From: Caulobacter segnis
GTDB taxonomy: Bacteria > Pseudomonadota > Alphaproteobacteria > Caulobacterales > Caulobacteraceae
Reading direction: 5' to 3'
Assembly: GCF_023935105.1 (NCBI RefSeq)
Contig: NZ_CP096040.1
Span: forward strand, 4,817,001 to 4,881,000
DNA: 64,000 bases
Part shown: positions 16,993 to 24,662 of the stretch, piece after piece
Layout: the number at the start of each line of letters is the position of its first letter
Numbering within the stretch: position 1 is the stretch's first letter
Made by a program: the position numbers and the translations under genes
The notes under the pieces: generated by a model
Told to the model about the DNA's origin: nothing
The model's input: only the letters and a program-made list of their open reading frames with translations
Database searches by the model: none

Positions 16993-19428
16993 GTGGTCAA
17001 GAAGGCGGTGATCCTGGCGGCCGGCCGCGGCCGGCGCATGGGCAAGCTGACCAAGGACCGGCCCAAGGCCGCCCTTGTGGTTGGGGATCACGCCCTGATC
17101 GACTGGCAGATCGCCGCCCTGCAAGCGGCCGGCGTCGAGGAGATCGCCGTGGTCACGGGGCATGGCGCTCAGGCCCTAGCCGCCCGCGGCGTCAGCTACA
17201 TCCACAATCCCGACTGGGACAAAGGCACCCAGGTCGAGACCCTGCTGCGGGCCGCGGACTGGATCGGCGACGAGCCGGCGGTCGTCTCCTATGGCGACAT
17301 CCTCTATCACCCCTGCGCGGCTCTGGCCCTGCTCGAGCGCCCCGGCGACATCGTCGTGGGCTATGACGCCGACCATCGCTGGCTCTGGAAAGAGCGGTTC
17401 GGCAATTGGCTGAAGGACAGCGAAACCTTCAAGCTGGGCCCGGGCCAAGTACTCACCGAGATCGGCGGCAAGCCCACCGATATCGAAGAGCTCGACGGCC
17501 AGTTCATGGGGCTGATGCTGCTGACGCCCGAAGGCCTGACGAAGCTTGCCGAGCGCTACCGCGCCGCGCCCGCGCCGGAGCGCCAGCGCCTCGACTTCAC
17601 CCGTCTGCTTTCGACGCTGATCGCCGAAGGCGCGCGCATTGACACGGCCGCCAACCTTCTGCCGTGGATGGAAGTAGACAGGGCCAAGGATCTGGCGGTC
17701 GCTCGGAAGATGGTCGAGCGCGATGATCTTCCAAGCGTCGCGCCTCGTCTGGTCTATGCTGGCCAAGCTGCAGCCGCCTGCGTCCAGTCCAGCACCGACG
17801 AATCCGAACTGGTCGACGAAAGCGAAATTACTAGCCGCGCCGATGATCCAGCGCTGCGAGATGACCACAGCCCGTCCCCTGAAGCCTACGCGCAGGTGGG
17901 CGAGCACCGGATTGTCGACGTCTTCGCAGTGCAGAACTGGGGCCGGTCAGGCTCGACCTTTCTGCAGAGCCTGTTGGATGACCATCCCCAGGTCTTGTCG
18001 ACGCCCAACTTCTATTCGCGCCGCTACTATCTAGCTTGGGCGCGCAGCATCGCGCGCGTTCCCGACGGTCAGAAGATCGATGCTTTCCTGAAGATCTTTC
18101 GACAATGGTGGGACCCAGGACTGGTGGACGCGACCGCCGGTCTGCACCGTCTCGGTCCGCATCGAAACGCGCTTGCCGGCGTGTCTCGGCAAACCCTGGA
18201 GGGCTATCTGCGGGCCGCCTTCGCCACAGGGCGTTCGATCACCCGGCGCAGCCTCTTCGAAGCCGGGCATCTGGCCTATGCCCTGGCCCGGGGTCAGTCA
18301 TTGGCGCCGGGCGATCTGCAGATCATGTTTCCCGTGCATGGCGAGCCACGCTCGGTCGCCGCCGCCTTGCTCGAGGACTTTCCCCACGCGCGCTTCATTC
18401 ACACCATTCGGGAGCCGACCGCGAACGTCGCTTCGTCGATCGAGCATCTGTGCTTCAACGGCCTGGACGTCCGGGCCGATGCCTTGGAAAGCGTGCTTGC
18501 GTCGCTCTTTGATCGTCGATCTCGACGTTACGGACCGCCCCACACAAGCTTCGAGAGCGAGGCCTATTTTCCCTATCTCGCCGCCAACGGGCAGGCCAGA
18601 CTTCTGCGGCTAGAGGACCTACATGGCGACGGCGCGGGCGTCCTGGCCAGCCTGTGCGCCTGGCTAAACTTGCAGCAAGCCTCCCAGCTCCTGATCAGCA
18701 CCTATGATGGTAAGCTGTGGTGGAACCGGCCCGAGAGCGGCTCAGACAGCCGGATCGGCGGTCAGGCGCTGGACCGCAACGCCCCCCGCCTAGGGCCTGT
18801 GGATCGGTCGAAAGTGCGTGCGCTGCTTGACGCGGCGCCCAACATCGCCGCCGCCTATCCAGCCGCGCGCCAAGAAACGACGCGACCGGTCGAGGAAAAG
18901 CTGGCGGTGGCGATCGGTCGGTGGCGTCAGGAACACCAGGCGCGACGAAGTGAGGTTCGTTGCCTGACTTCACTGCTCACGATCGCTCCGATCCTGCCCA
19001 AGGCCTTCGTCAACCAGCTGAAGCAGGCCTTAGAGCGTGAGCGCTATCGCGCGCGGCTCCTGGAATTGAACGCCGGGGCGATCGGGGTTCGGCGCAGGTT
19101 GAGCGACGCGGACAAATCAGGGACGGTCCGGGCTGTATTGTTGATTTCGGCGTCCTCGACAGGTTGGCGCACGCGCGCCCTGTCGGACACGAGGCCTGAT
19201 CAACGCGTAGAGGCAGATCGGCTAGGCGCCGGCTTCCTTGATGAACTGGTCGTTCCGAGATCGGTTCGACAGAGTCTGTTTTGGGCCGCGGCCTTAGGCC
19301 TGGGCTGGCCGCTCGCCAGGCTCCACACTTATCTGTCCATTCGCGGGCTCATGATCCGACGGATCATGCGCCCCTCCGCGGCGACCACACCTCTGACGCT
19401 GTGCGCCGCCCCCATTCGTCCACCATAG
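16993..19428 (+). CDS. Nucleotidyltransferase fused to a sulfotransferase-fold domain
   Basis: An 811-aa protein read from GTG 16993. Residues 1-245 are a cytidylyltransferase-type domain (LAAGRGRRMGKLTKDRPKAA; metal Asp in VSYGDILY; LDGQFMGLMLL), matching the step of Campylobacter Cj1416, CTP:phosphoglutamine cytidylyltransferase. A loose linker spans about 246-305. Residues about 308-600 are sulfotransferase-like: the 5'-phosphosulfate loop NWGRSGSTFLQ and a 3'-phosphate site R473-x7-S481. The last ~200 residues are unassigned. An ATG at 16925 overlaps the preceding stop, as elsewhere in this operon, but is out of frame; one extra C in the C6 run at 16943-16948 would join it. The N-terminus is therefore uncertain. 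Confidence 0.78.
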   Translation: MVKKAVILAAGRGRRMGKLTKDRPKAALVVGDHALIDWQIAALQAAGVEEIAVVTGHGAQALAARGVSYIHNPDWDKGTQVETLLRAADWIGDEPAVVSYGDILYHPCAALALLERPGDIVVGYDADHRWLWKERFGNWLKDSETFKLGPGQVLTEIGGKPTDIEELDGQFMGLMLLTPEGLTKLAERYRAAPAPERQRLDFTRLLSTLIAEGARIDTAANLLPWMEVDRAKDLAVARKMVERDDLPSVAPRLVYAGQAAAACVQSSTDESELVDESEITSRADDPALRDDHSPSPEAYAQVGEHRIVDVFAVQNWGRSGSTFLQSLLDDHPQVLSTPNFYSRRYYLAWARSIARVPDGQKIDAFLKIFRQWWDPGLVDATAGLHRLGPHRNALAGVSRQTLEGYLRAAFATGRSITRRSLFEAGHLAYALARGQSLAPGDLQIMFPVHGEPRSVAAALLEDFPHARFIHTIREPTANVASSIEHLCFNGLDVRADALESVLASLFDRRSRRYGPPHTSFESEAYFPYLAANGQARLLRLEDLHGDGAGVLASLCAWLNLQQASQLLISTYDGKLWWNRPESGSDSRIGGQALDRNAPRLGPVDRSKVRALLDAAPNIAAAYPAARQETTRPVEEKLAVAIGRWRQEHQARRSEVRCLTSLLTIAPILPKAFVNQLKQALERERYRARLLELNAGAIGVRRRLSDADKSGTVRAVLLISASSTGWRTRALSDTRPDQRVEADRLGAGFLDELVVPRSVRQSLFWAAALGLGWPLARLHTYLSIRGLMIRRIMRPSAATTPLTLCAAPIRPP

Positions 19429-19637
19429 CGACCCATCCAGCACAGCCTCAATAAGTTGAAATCTTAATCCCTCGGGGCGAAATTAAAATTTCACCCTGCC
19501 GGTCAACATTACTTGAATTCAAGTTAGAATATATTCCAAAATATACAGTAATTTTAGGTTGATATATTCATAATTCGAGATCAGCATTCACCCATCGCCA
19601 TTTGGCGCATCTTAAATCATCGGCTGGAGAGACTCCG
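19429..19637 (+). promoter_or_regulatory. AT-rich promoter region of the lasso-peptide operon
   Basis: 209 bases, strikingly AT-rich. It contains a 14-base perfect palindrome ACTTGAATTCAAGT (19511-19524), a GAAATT-AA-AATTTC repeat around 19480, a 10-base palindrome GAATATATTC (19527-19536), and the 8-mer TAGAATAT (19525-19532), which is also found before the upstream operon and before the TonB receptor. The last base of that 8-mer is 106 bases from the precursor ATG. I cannot fix the transcription start. Confidence 0.55.
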
Positions 19638-19757
19638 ATGACCATTCAAGACCTGAACGAACTGGAAGCCGCCGAACTGCTGGATCTCGGCGCCGCCTCG
19701 GAAAAGACCGAGGGCTCGAACGGCGACATCGGCGAAGTCGACCTGGAACGCGAATAA
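19638..19757 (+). CDS. Lasso peptide precursor (39 aa)
   Basis: A short ORF preceded by GGAGAG. The 25-residue leader ends ELLDLGAASEKTE and has the diagnostic Thr at position -2 (Thr24). The predicted core is GSNGDIGEVDLERE: Gly1 forms the N-terminus, Glu8 is the only residue correctly placed for the isopeptide ring, and a six-residue tail VDLERE follows. Position 7 is Gly and position 9 Val, so the ring must have eight residues. The core is short and very acidic. B and C maturation genes follow on the same strand, with the cognate receptor and isopeptidase opposite. The layout fits Caulobacter-type lasso loci (caulosegnins, caulonodins). I do not recognise this core as a described peptide. 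Confidence 0.85.
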   Translation: MTIQDLNELEAAELLDLGAASEKTEGSNGDIGEVDLERE

Positions 19758-19772
19758 GCCTTCGCGTCCGGC

Positions 19773-19799
19773 AGCGATGCGCCTTCGCGGCGCATCGCT
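19773..19799 (+). terminator. Stem-loop between precursor and maturation genes (attenuator)
   Basis: Perfect 11-bp arms AGCGATGCGCC (19773-19783) and GGCGCATCGCT (19789-19799) enclose a five-base TTCGC loop, 15 bases after the precursor stop. No U-tract follows. Such hairpins typically let precursor mRNA accumulate above maturation-gene mRNA. Confidence 0.65.
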
Positions 19800-19893
19800 C
19801 TCGGGCGGGGGCGCCGAGACTAGAGAATGATGCGCTTGACGCGCCACGCCCGGTGATGGGCAGCGCGGCTCACGGGCGCCGTAGGAGGACGCT

Positions 19894-20088
19894 TTGACGA
19901 TACTGCGACAAACCAGGCCCGTCTCTTGCGCCACCACCTTCGACGACCAGATCCATGACTTCGGTCGCGCCCTGGATCTCATCCGCGGCGTGGGCGGCCC
20001 GCTCTCCGAGATGCAGATGGGCATGCCCGACAGCCTGGACGACCAGCCGGCCAATCGAGATCGTCGGGAGCCAAACCCGTGCATCTAG
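19894..20088 (+). CDS. 64-aa hypothetical protein in the lasso operon
   Basis: An ORF from TTG 19894 with GTAGGAGGAC directly upstream, an excellent ribosome-binding site. It ends in TAG at 20088, overlapping the GTG start of the B gene (20079) by ten bases, so the two are probably translationally coupled. The product is polar, with three Cys, one short helical stretch (QIHDFGRALDLIRGV) and Met-rich MQMGMPD. It has no leader/core signature, so it is not a second precursor, and no RRE fold is evident, since the B protein carries its own. Function unknown. Confidence 0.5.
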   Translation: MTILRQTRPVSCATTFDDQIHDFGRALDLIRGVGGPLSEMQMGMPDSLDDQPANRDRREPNPCI

Positions 20089-20753
20089 CTCGAAACGTGC
20101 ATCTGGCCGCGGTCGGTGGCCAATCGGTCGTTCTGGATGTCCAGAACGACCGCTACATCGGCCTTGGCGCCGACCTGACAAAGGCGGCTCTGCATCTTCT
20201 CGAACCGGGCGACACCCCGATCGGCGACAAAGCGCTCGACCATGCTCGCGACCGTCTCGTCGCCCGAGGCATTCTCACCGATCAAGGCCAGGCCTTAGCC
20301 GCCCCCGAGCGCGCCGCCCAGCCCCGTACGACACTGTGGCCGGCGCTGGCCGTCCCTGAACGCGCCGAACGTACGCGCTGGACCGGCGTCCCGTCGGCGC
20401 TGTGGGCGCTGACGGAGGCCCAGGCCGCCTTGTCGTCTCTGCCCTTCCACAAGATCATTCGCTGGCTTGAGCGCGAGAAGACGCGCGCCGCGCGCCGCGA
20501 GGGCGATCTGACGGCGCAACAGCTGATCGACGTGTTCGCGCTGGCCAGGCCCTGGTTTCCGGTAAAGCCGATCTGTCGCCTCGATGCGGTCGCACTATGC
20601 CTTCTGTTCTGGCGGCAAGGCCGCTCTGCTCAGTTGGTCTTCGGCGTTCGGTTAGAGCCGTTCTATGCCCATTGCTGGGCTCAGGAAGACGAAATCGCGC
20701 TGAACGAGTCCGACGACAGCCTTCGTCAATACGCCCCGATCTTGGTCATTTGA
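20079..20753 (+). CDS. Lasso peptide B protein: fused RRE and leader peptidase
   Basis: A 224-aa protein. Residues about 1-80 resemble the PqqD-like leader-recognition domain (SVVLDVQNDRYIGLGADLTK). Residues about 105-224 are the transglutaminase-like cysteine protease: Cys166 in VKPICRLDAVAL, His198 in PFYAHCWAQE, and an acidic partner shortly after. It binds the precursor leader and cuts after residue 25, leaving the core for ring closure. It starts at GTG after GGGAG. The C cyclase gene follows after 17 bases. Confidence 0.87.
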   Translation: MHLARNVHLAAVGGQSVVLDVQNDRYIGLGADLTKAALHLLEPGDTPIGDKALDHARDRLVARGILTDQGQALAAPERAAQPRTTLWPALAVPERAERTRWTGVPSALWALTEAQAALSSLPFHKIIRWLEREKTRAARREGDLTAQQLIDVFALARPWFPVKPICRLDAVALCLLFWRQGRSAQLVFGVRLEPFYAHCWAQEDEIALNESDDSLRQYAPILVI

Positions 20754-20770
20754 ACACCGAGGGCCATCCG

Positions 20771-22555
20771 ATGATGCACCGGTATGTCTCCATCATTTCG
20801 ACCTCTCCGGCCTCCTCAAGCCATGACGAGATCTGGGCGCAACTCGGGCTCGGAACCGGCTGGGAACGGGCCTTACGGACGAGCCGCGCATCGGCCTGGG
20901 TTTGGTCGCGCGCGCCCAGCCGGCTGAACCATCGCATGCTGAACGCGATGACCTGCGTCATTGGCCTCGACTTCGCCGCACGCAGCGACGTGTGTGACGA
21001 AAAGGATGGCGCGCCCGTCGGACTGCTCAGTGCGCGCTGGGGCGCCTACGTCGCGCTCCGGGTTGATCCGGACAGCGGCGCGGTGTCGGTGTTGCGGGAC
21101 CCGAGCGGACGGATCGAGTGCTGGCGCCTCAAGCGTCGCGACTACGATATTGTTTTCTCCCACTACGGCGACGTGATCGGGCAGAACCCGAATAGCGATC
21201 CGATCGACTGGCAATACATTGCCTACCACCTGAACAACACGTGGCTGCACGGAGACCGCACCGGGATTTCGAACGTGACCGAAATTCTCCCCGGCGAGGA
21301 GTTGGTTTTCGACGGCCAAGCGGTCCGCCGGATCGTCCACTGGTCGCCCGGTCAGATCGCCAAGGACAGCTATTCATCCCGCGAGGAAGCTGGCCGCGCC
21401 ATCCGCGCCAGCGCCGAGCGGGCCGTATCGGCGTGGGCGGCGCGCTACGACCGTATCGTCCTCGACCTCTCCGGAGGCCTGGATTCGGCGATCGTCCTGG
21501 GCTTGCTCCGACGCCACGCCGGACATCCGAACGTCGTCGGCATCAACTACGTGACCAATCACTCCGAAAGCGACGAACGACACTTCGCCCGGGATGCGGC
21601 CGATCTCCACGGCGTCCGCCTTATCGAGCAGACGGTCTCTTCTCAGACCGTGGGCCGCCGCGCGAACTTCTCGATGCGCCTTCTGCGCCCAACGGTCCGG
21701 CTGATGTCGCTGGGCTATGACGAACTGGGCGGCGCAATCGCCGAAAAGCTCTCGGCGGAGGCGTTCTTCACCGGGAGCGGCGGCGATCACCTGTTCTTTG
21801 ACAACATCTCGACACGTGCGATCGCCGACTATCGCCGCCAGAATGGCTTTGACTCGAAGTTCGTCGCGACCGCCCACGAACTGGCGCGCCTGTCGAAAAA
21901 CACGATCTGGAACGCTTTCGGCGTCGCCATCAAGGACTGCCTTCGGGCGGCGCCTCAGCTTGCCGACCTGGTCAAGCTACAGAACCCCTTCTTGGCGGGT
22001 GACGCCGCCTCGTTCAGCGACTACGAGCGCTTTGCGCATCCCTGGGTCGTCGACGCCCGATCCCATATGCCGCCCGAGAAGCTGCGCCAGATCGTCAATC
22101 TGGTCGAACTGCAACGGCACTATTGGCGCTATGGTCGAGGCGACATCGCCCAGGAGGTCCACCCGCTGATCTCCCAGCCGCTGATCGAAGCGAGCCTGCG
22201 CACGCCGACCTACTGGTTTGCGTCGGGCGGCGTTCAGCGCGGCCTTGCGCGCGACGCTTTCGCGGACCTTCTCCCAGCGAGCATACGCGAGCGCCGCAAC
22301 AAGGGCGCCAACACCAGCCACCGGGTGCAAATGATGCTTCGCGAGTTGCCGTGGATCCGCGCCATGCTGCTCGAGGGCCGATTGGCGGCCGAAGGACTAG
22401 TGGATCGGACGCGCCTGGAAGCGGCTCTCCAGCCCATGGTCCTATCGGCTGGCGCCGACATCTGGCGGCTGACAACCTGCCTGACCACGGAGATGTGGAT
22501 ACAGCAGATGGAGGCCGATCATCGCGTCACGGCGCCGGAACGTCTTGCCGGCTAG
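20771..22555 (+). CDS. Lasso peptide cyclase (asparagine-synthetase-like C protein)
   Basis: A 594-aa protein. The N-terminal part is the glutaminase-like fold without a catalytic Cys2. The synthetase half has the ATP-pyrophosphatase loop LDLSGGLDSAIVLGLL (SGGLDS at 234-239) and the later FFTGSGGDHLFF. It adenylates the Glu8 side chain of the core and lets the Gly1 amine attack, forming the macrolactam. ATG 20771 is used, and a second ATG follows immediately. Its 3' end overlaps that of the convergent isopeptidase gene by 29 bases. Confidence 0.9.
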   Translation: MMHRYVSIISTSPASSSHDEIWAQLGLGTGWERALRTSRASAWVWSRAPSRLNHRMLNAMTCVIGLDFAARSDVCDEKDGAPVGLLSARWGAYVALRVDPDSGAVSVLRDPSGRIECWRLKRRDYDIVFSHYGDVIGQNPNSDPIDWQYIAYHLNNTWLHGDRTGISNVTEILPGEELVFDGQAVRRIVHWSPGQIAKDSYSSREEAGRAIRASAERAVSAWAARYDRIVLDLSGGLDSAIVLGLLRRHAGHPNVVGINYVTNHSESDERHFARDAADLHGVRLIEQTVSSQTVGRRANFSMRLLRPTVRLMSLGYDELGGAIAEKLSAEAFFTGSGGDHLFFDNISTRAIADYRRQNGFDSKFVATAHELARLSKNTIWNAFGVAIKDCLRAAPQLADLVKLQNPFLAGDAASFSDYERFAHPWVVDARSHMPPEKLRQIVNLVELQRHYWRYGRGDIAQEVHPLISQPLIEASLRTPTYWFASGGVQRGLARDAFADLLPASIRERRNKGANTSHRVQMMLRELPWIRAMLLEGRLAAEGLVDRTRLEAALQPMVLSAGADIWRLTTCLTTEMWIQQMEADHRVTAPERLAG

Positions 22556-24662
22556 TCGCCGGCTCGGCGCGCAGCCGCAGCCGCATGCTCTTCCAACGCT
22601 CGTACTGCGCGCGGAACTCAGGGCGCGGGTCCTCCTTGTCGAGAAGCCAGAAGTTCAACCACATCAGATTGTTGTCATAGACACCGACATACGATCTCGG
22701 GTGATACTTGATGTGCATCTCGTCGGGAAACACGCGCATCTCGACCGGCCGCTTGGCTTGCTTGAGAGCCTCGATGCCCTCGAATCCCAACAGGGACTCG
22801 TACTCCCCCGCATTGATCAGCAGCGGCGTGTGAAGACGTTCTGGCATCCTTGACCAGGAAATCTTGGCGATTACGTTGTCGGCTGCGGGCGTTAGCGTCT
22901 TGCTCTGGAAAATCTCCATCAGTCGGGTTCGCCTAGCCCCCTCCGGCATTGTTGCGAAGAAGGTGCTGTCATGCGCGCCGCTGCTGACGATCGCCGCCGC
23001 GAAACGATTGGAGCGTTGCAGCGCGTAGTGGACAATCTCGGCGCCGGCGCTCAGGCCAGTGATCGCGATCTTCGTGTCGTCGACCAGACCTTGTCCGACC
23101 AGATCGTCGATGGCGCGGTCGATCGCACCGAACACGTTTCGGCGATAGCGGAGGTCATCCTCGTACTGCCACCGTTCATAGGAGACGATGTCCATCGTCT
23201 GCCGCGCCCCCCACGGCTCGGGAAAATCGATGCTGAGGACGAAGTAGCCGGCCGCCGAAAGGGGATATATCGGATACTCGTTTCCGACCTGCCCGCGCAG
23301 GTATCCCTTCGAGGAGTATTGAGTGACGACGAGCGGGTATTTTCGGCCCGCGACATATTGCGCAGGGTAGACGACATGGGCGAAGCCAGGATTACCCGCC
23401 GCGTCGCTAAGGGCGATCTTCGTGACGCGCGGATAGACTTTCGCGGCGAGGGTCGGATTCGGATCGGCAAGCACCTTGATCGCGCCGGTCGAGAGGTCGA
23501 TCGCCGCGATGTGTCGGGGCCGCGTCGCCGTCTCGCGCAAGCAGATCACCGCCTGGCGCGCGATCTGGCAATCCTGGATCAGGTCGCTGGAGCGCAGTAC
23601 GCGCCGCATGCGCCGCGCTGACGGCGACCAGACATAAAGCGCTGTCTCGTCCCTTGGCGCGCCATCCGCGCGCCCCACGCCGCTCTCGCCCTTCAGGAAC
23701 CAAATCTCGTTGCTCGGCGCCCAGCCCAGGCCCTTGAAGAACTGACCGGTGCAGACCGGGTCATCGCAGGGGCGAAAACCCACCGCGTCCGTCACGATCC
23801 GCTGCAACGGCTGAAAGCCCTTCGTCGCAGGGTCGACCTTCTTCAACTCAACGGCGGCGCCATCGCCGCGAACGGCGCGAAGTTCGCTGGAGGCCTCCGC
23901 CAGAGCGGCGCGCTCTTCGTCGGTCGCCTCGCGAACGGGCTCGTCGCGCCGCGCCGCGTAGGTCCGAACTTCGCAGGCTGGATCGAGCGCTTCGCCGCCG
24001 CAGTCGGGCAGGTTGGGCCGGATGCGCGCCGCGCCAAGCTTCATGCGGCTATCCAGCAACCAGCCGTGCTCGGCCTCCGCCTCCAGGTTTTTCTGGTAGG
24101 CGCTAACATTGAGACCAGTCTTGAAGATCACCGTGTCTGCGCGCCACGCGAAGGTCATGACCTGAGGCTCGCCACTGGCCACGCGCGACGTCCGGAGAGT
24201 TTGAATGTCCGCGGTCCAAAGTTCGATGCGCCGATCGGTCAGCCGCCGAAAGGCGATGCTCCGACTATCCGGCGACCACCTGGCCCGCTCCCGGGGAATC
24301 GCCGCCTGCGGCAGCCCATAGGCGTAGGACGGAATCGGCTGGCCGCCGTCCTGGGCGATGGGCCGCGGGGGCGATGAGCCGTCGGCGGCCTGAACGAACC
24401 AGCGCAAGATGTAGTCGTTGCGTTCCGGCACGCCCTGATAGATCGAAAAAGCGATCCAGCGTCCGTCTGGCGAGACACTGACGCCGCCCAGGTCCCGCAT
24501 CCTGACCAGATCATCCGTCGAAACGATGGGCGACGCCGAGGGGCCAACAATATCCGGACCAAACGCCGCGCCCGCCCAATCGGGTGCCTCGGCCGCGAAG
24601 GTGGTGAGCGACCAACTCATCGCCAGGCCGGCGAGACCCAACGGCCGCACCAAGCCCCTCAC
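22527..24662 (-). CDS. Lasso peptide isopeptidase (S9 prolyl-oligopeptidase family)
   Basis: A 711-aa protein from GTG 24662, which overlaps the TonB-receptor stop (GTGA). It has an N-terminal signal-like hydrophobic stretch (LVRPLGLAGLAMSWSL) ending in a TFAAEA cleavage-type site. A beta-propeller-like half is followed by an alpha/beta hydrolase. Ser538 lies in AITGLSAGAE, Glu622 in LINAGEYESLL and His650 in PDEMHIKYH. Glu takes the usual Asp place, and the spacing of 84 and 28 residues is close to what I recall for AtxE2 (Ser527/Glu610/His638). It should open the imported lasso ring at the Gly1-Glu8 bond. Confidence 0.88.
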   Translation of the reverse strand: MRGLVRPLGLAGLAMSWSLTTFAAEAPDWAGAAFGPDIVGPSASPIVSTDDLVRMRDLGGVSVSPDGRWIAFSIYQGVPERNDYILRWFVQAADGSSPPRPIAQDGGQPIPSYAYGLPQAAIPRERARWSPDSRSIAFRRLTDRRIELWTADIQTLRTSRVASGEPQVMTFAWRADTVIFKTGLNVSAYQKNLEAEAEHGWLLDSRMKLGAARIRPNLPDCGGEALDPACEVRTYAARRDEPVREATDEERAALAEASSELRAVRGDGAAVELKKVDPATKGFQPLQRIVTDAVGFRPCDDPVCTGQFFKGLGWAPSNEIWFLKGESGVGRADGAPRDETALYVWSPSARRMRRVLRSSDLIQDCQIARQAVICLRETATRPRHIAAIDLSTGAIKVLADPNPTLAAKVYPRVTKIALSDAAGNPGFAHVVYPAQYVAGRKYPLVVTQYSSKGYLRGQVGNEYPIYPLSAAGYFVLSIDFPEPWGARQTMDIVSYERWQYEDDLRYRRNVFGAIDRAIDDLVGQGLVDDTKIAITGLSAGAEIVHYALQRSNRFAAAIVSSGAHDSTFFATMPEGARRTRLMEIFQSKTLTPAADNVIAKISWSRMPERLHTPLLINAGEYESLLGFEGIEALKQAKRPVEMRVFPDEMHIKYHPRSYVGVYDNNLMWLNFWLLDKEDPRPEFRAQYERWKSMRLRLRAEPATSRQDVPAP

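Noticed and set aside
12532..19428. Reading the CysC-like and sulfotransferase-like genes as a classical PAPS sulfation operon
   Set aside because: No CysD/CysN-type ATP sulfurylase is present, and the glutamine-kinase-like and C26 genes would be unexplained.
19894..20088. 64-aa ORF as a second lasso precursor
   Set aside because: No Thr-x-Gly junction followed by Asp or Glu seven to nine residues on.
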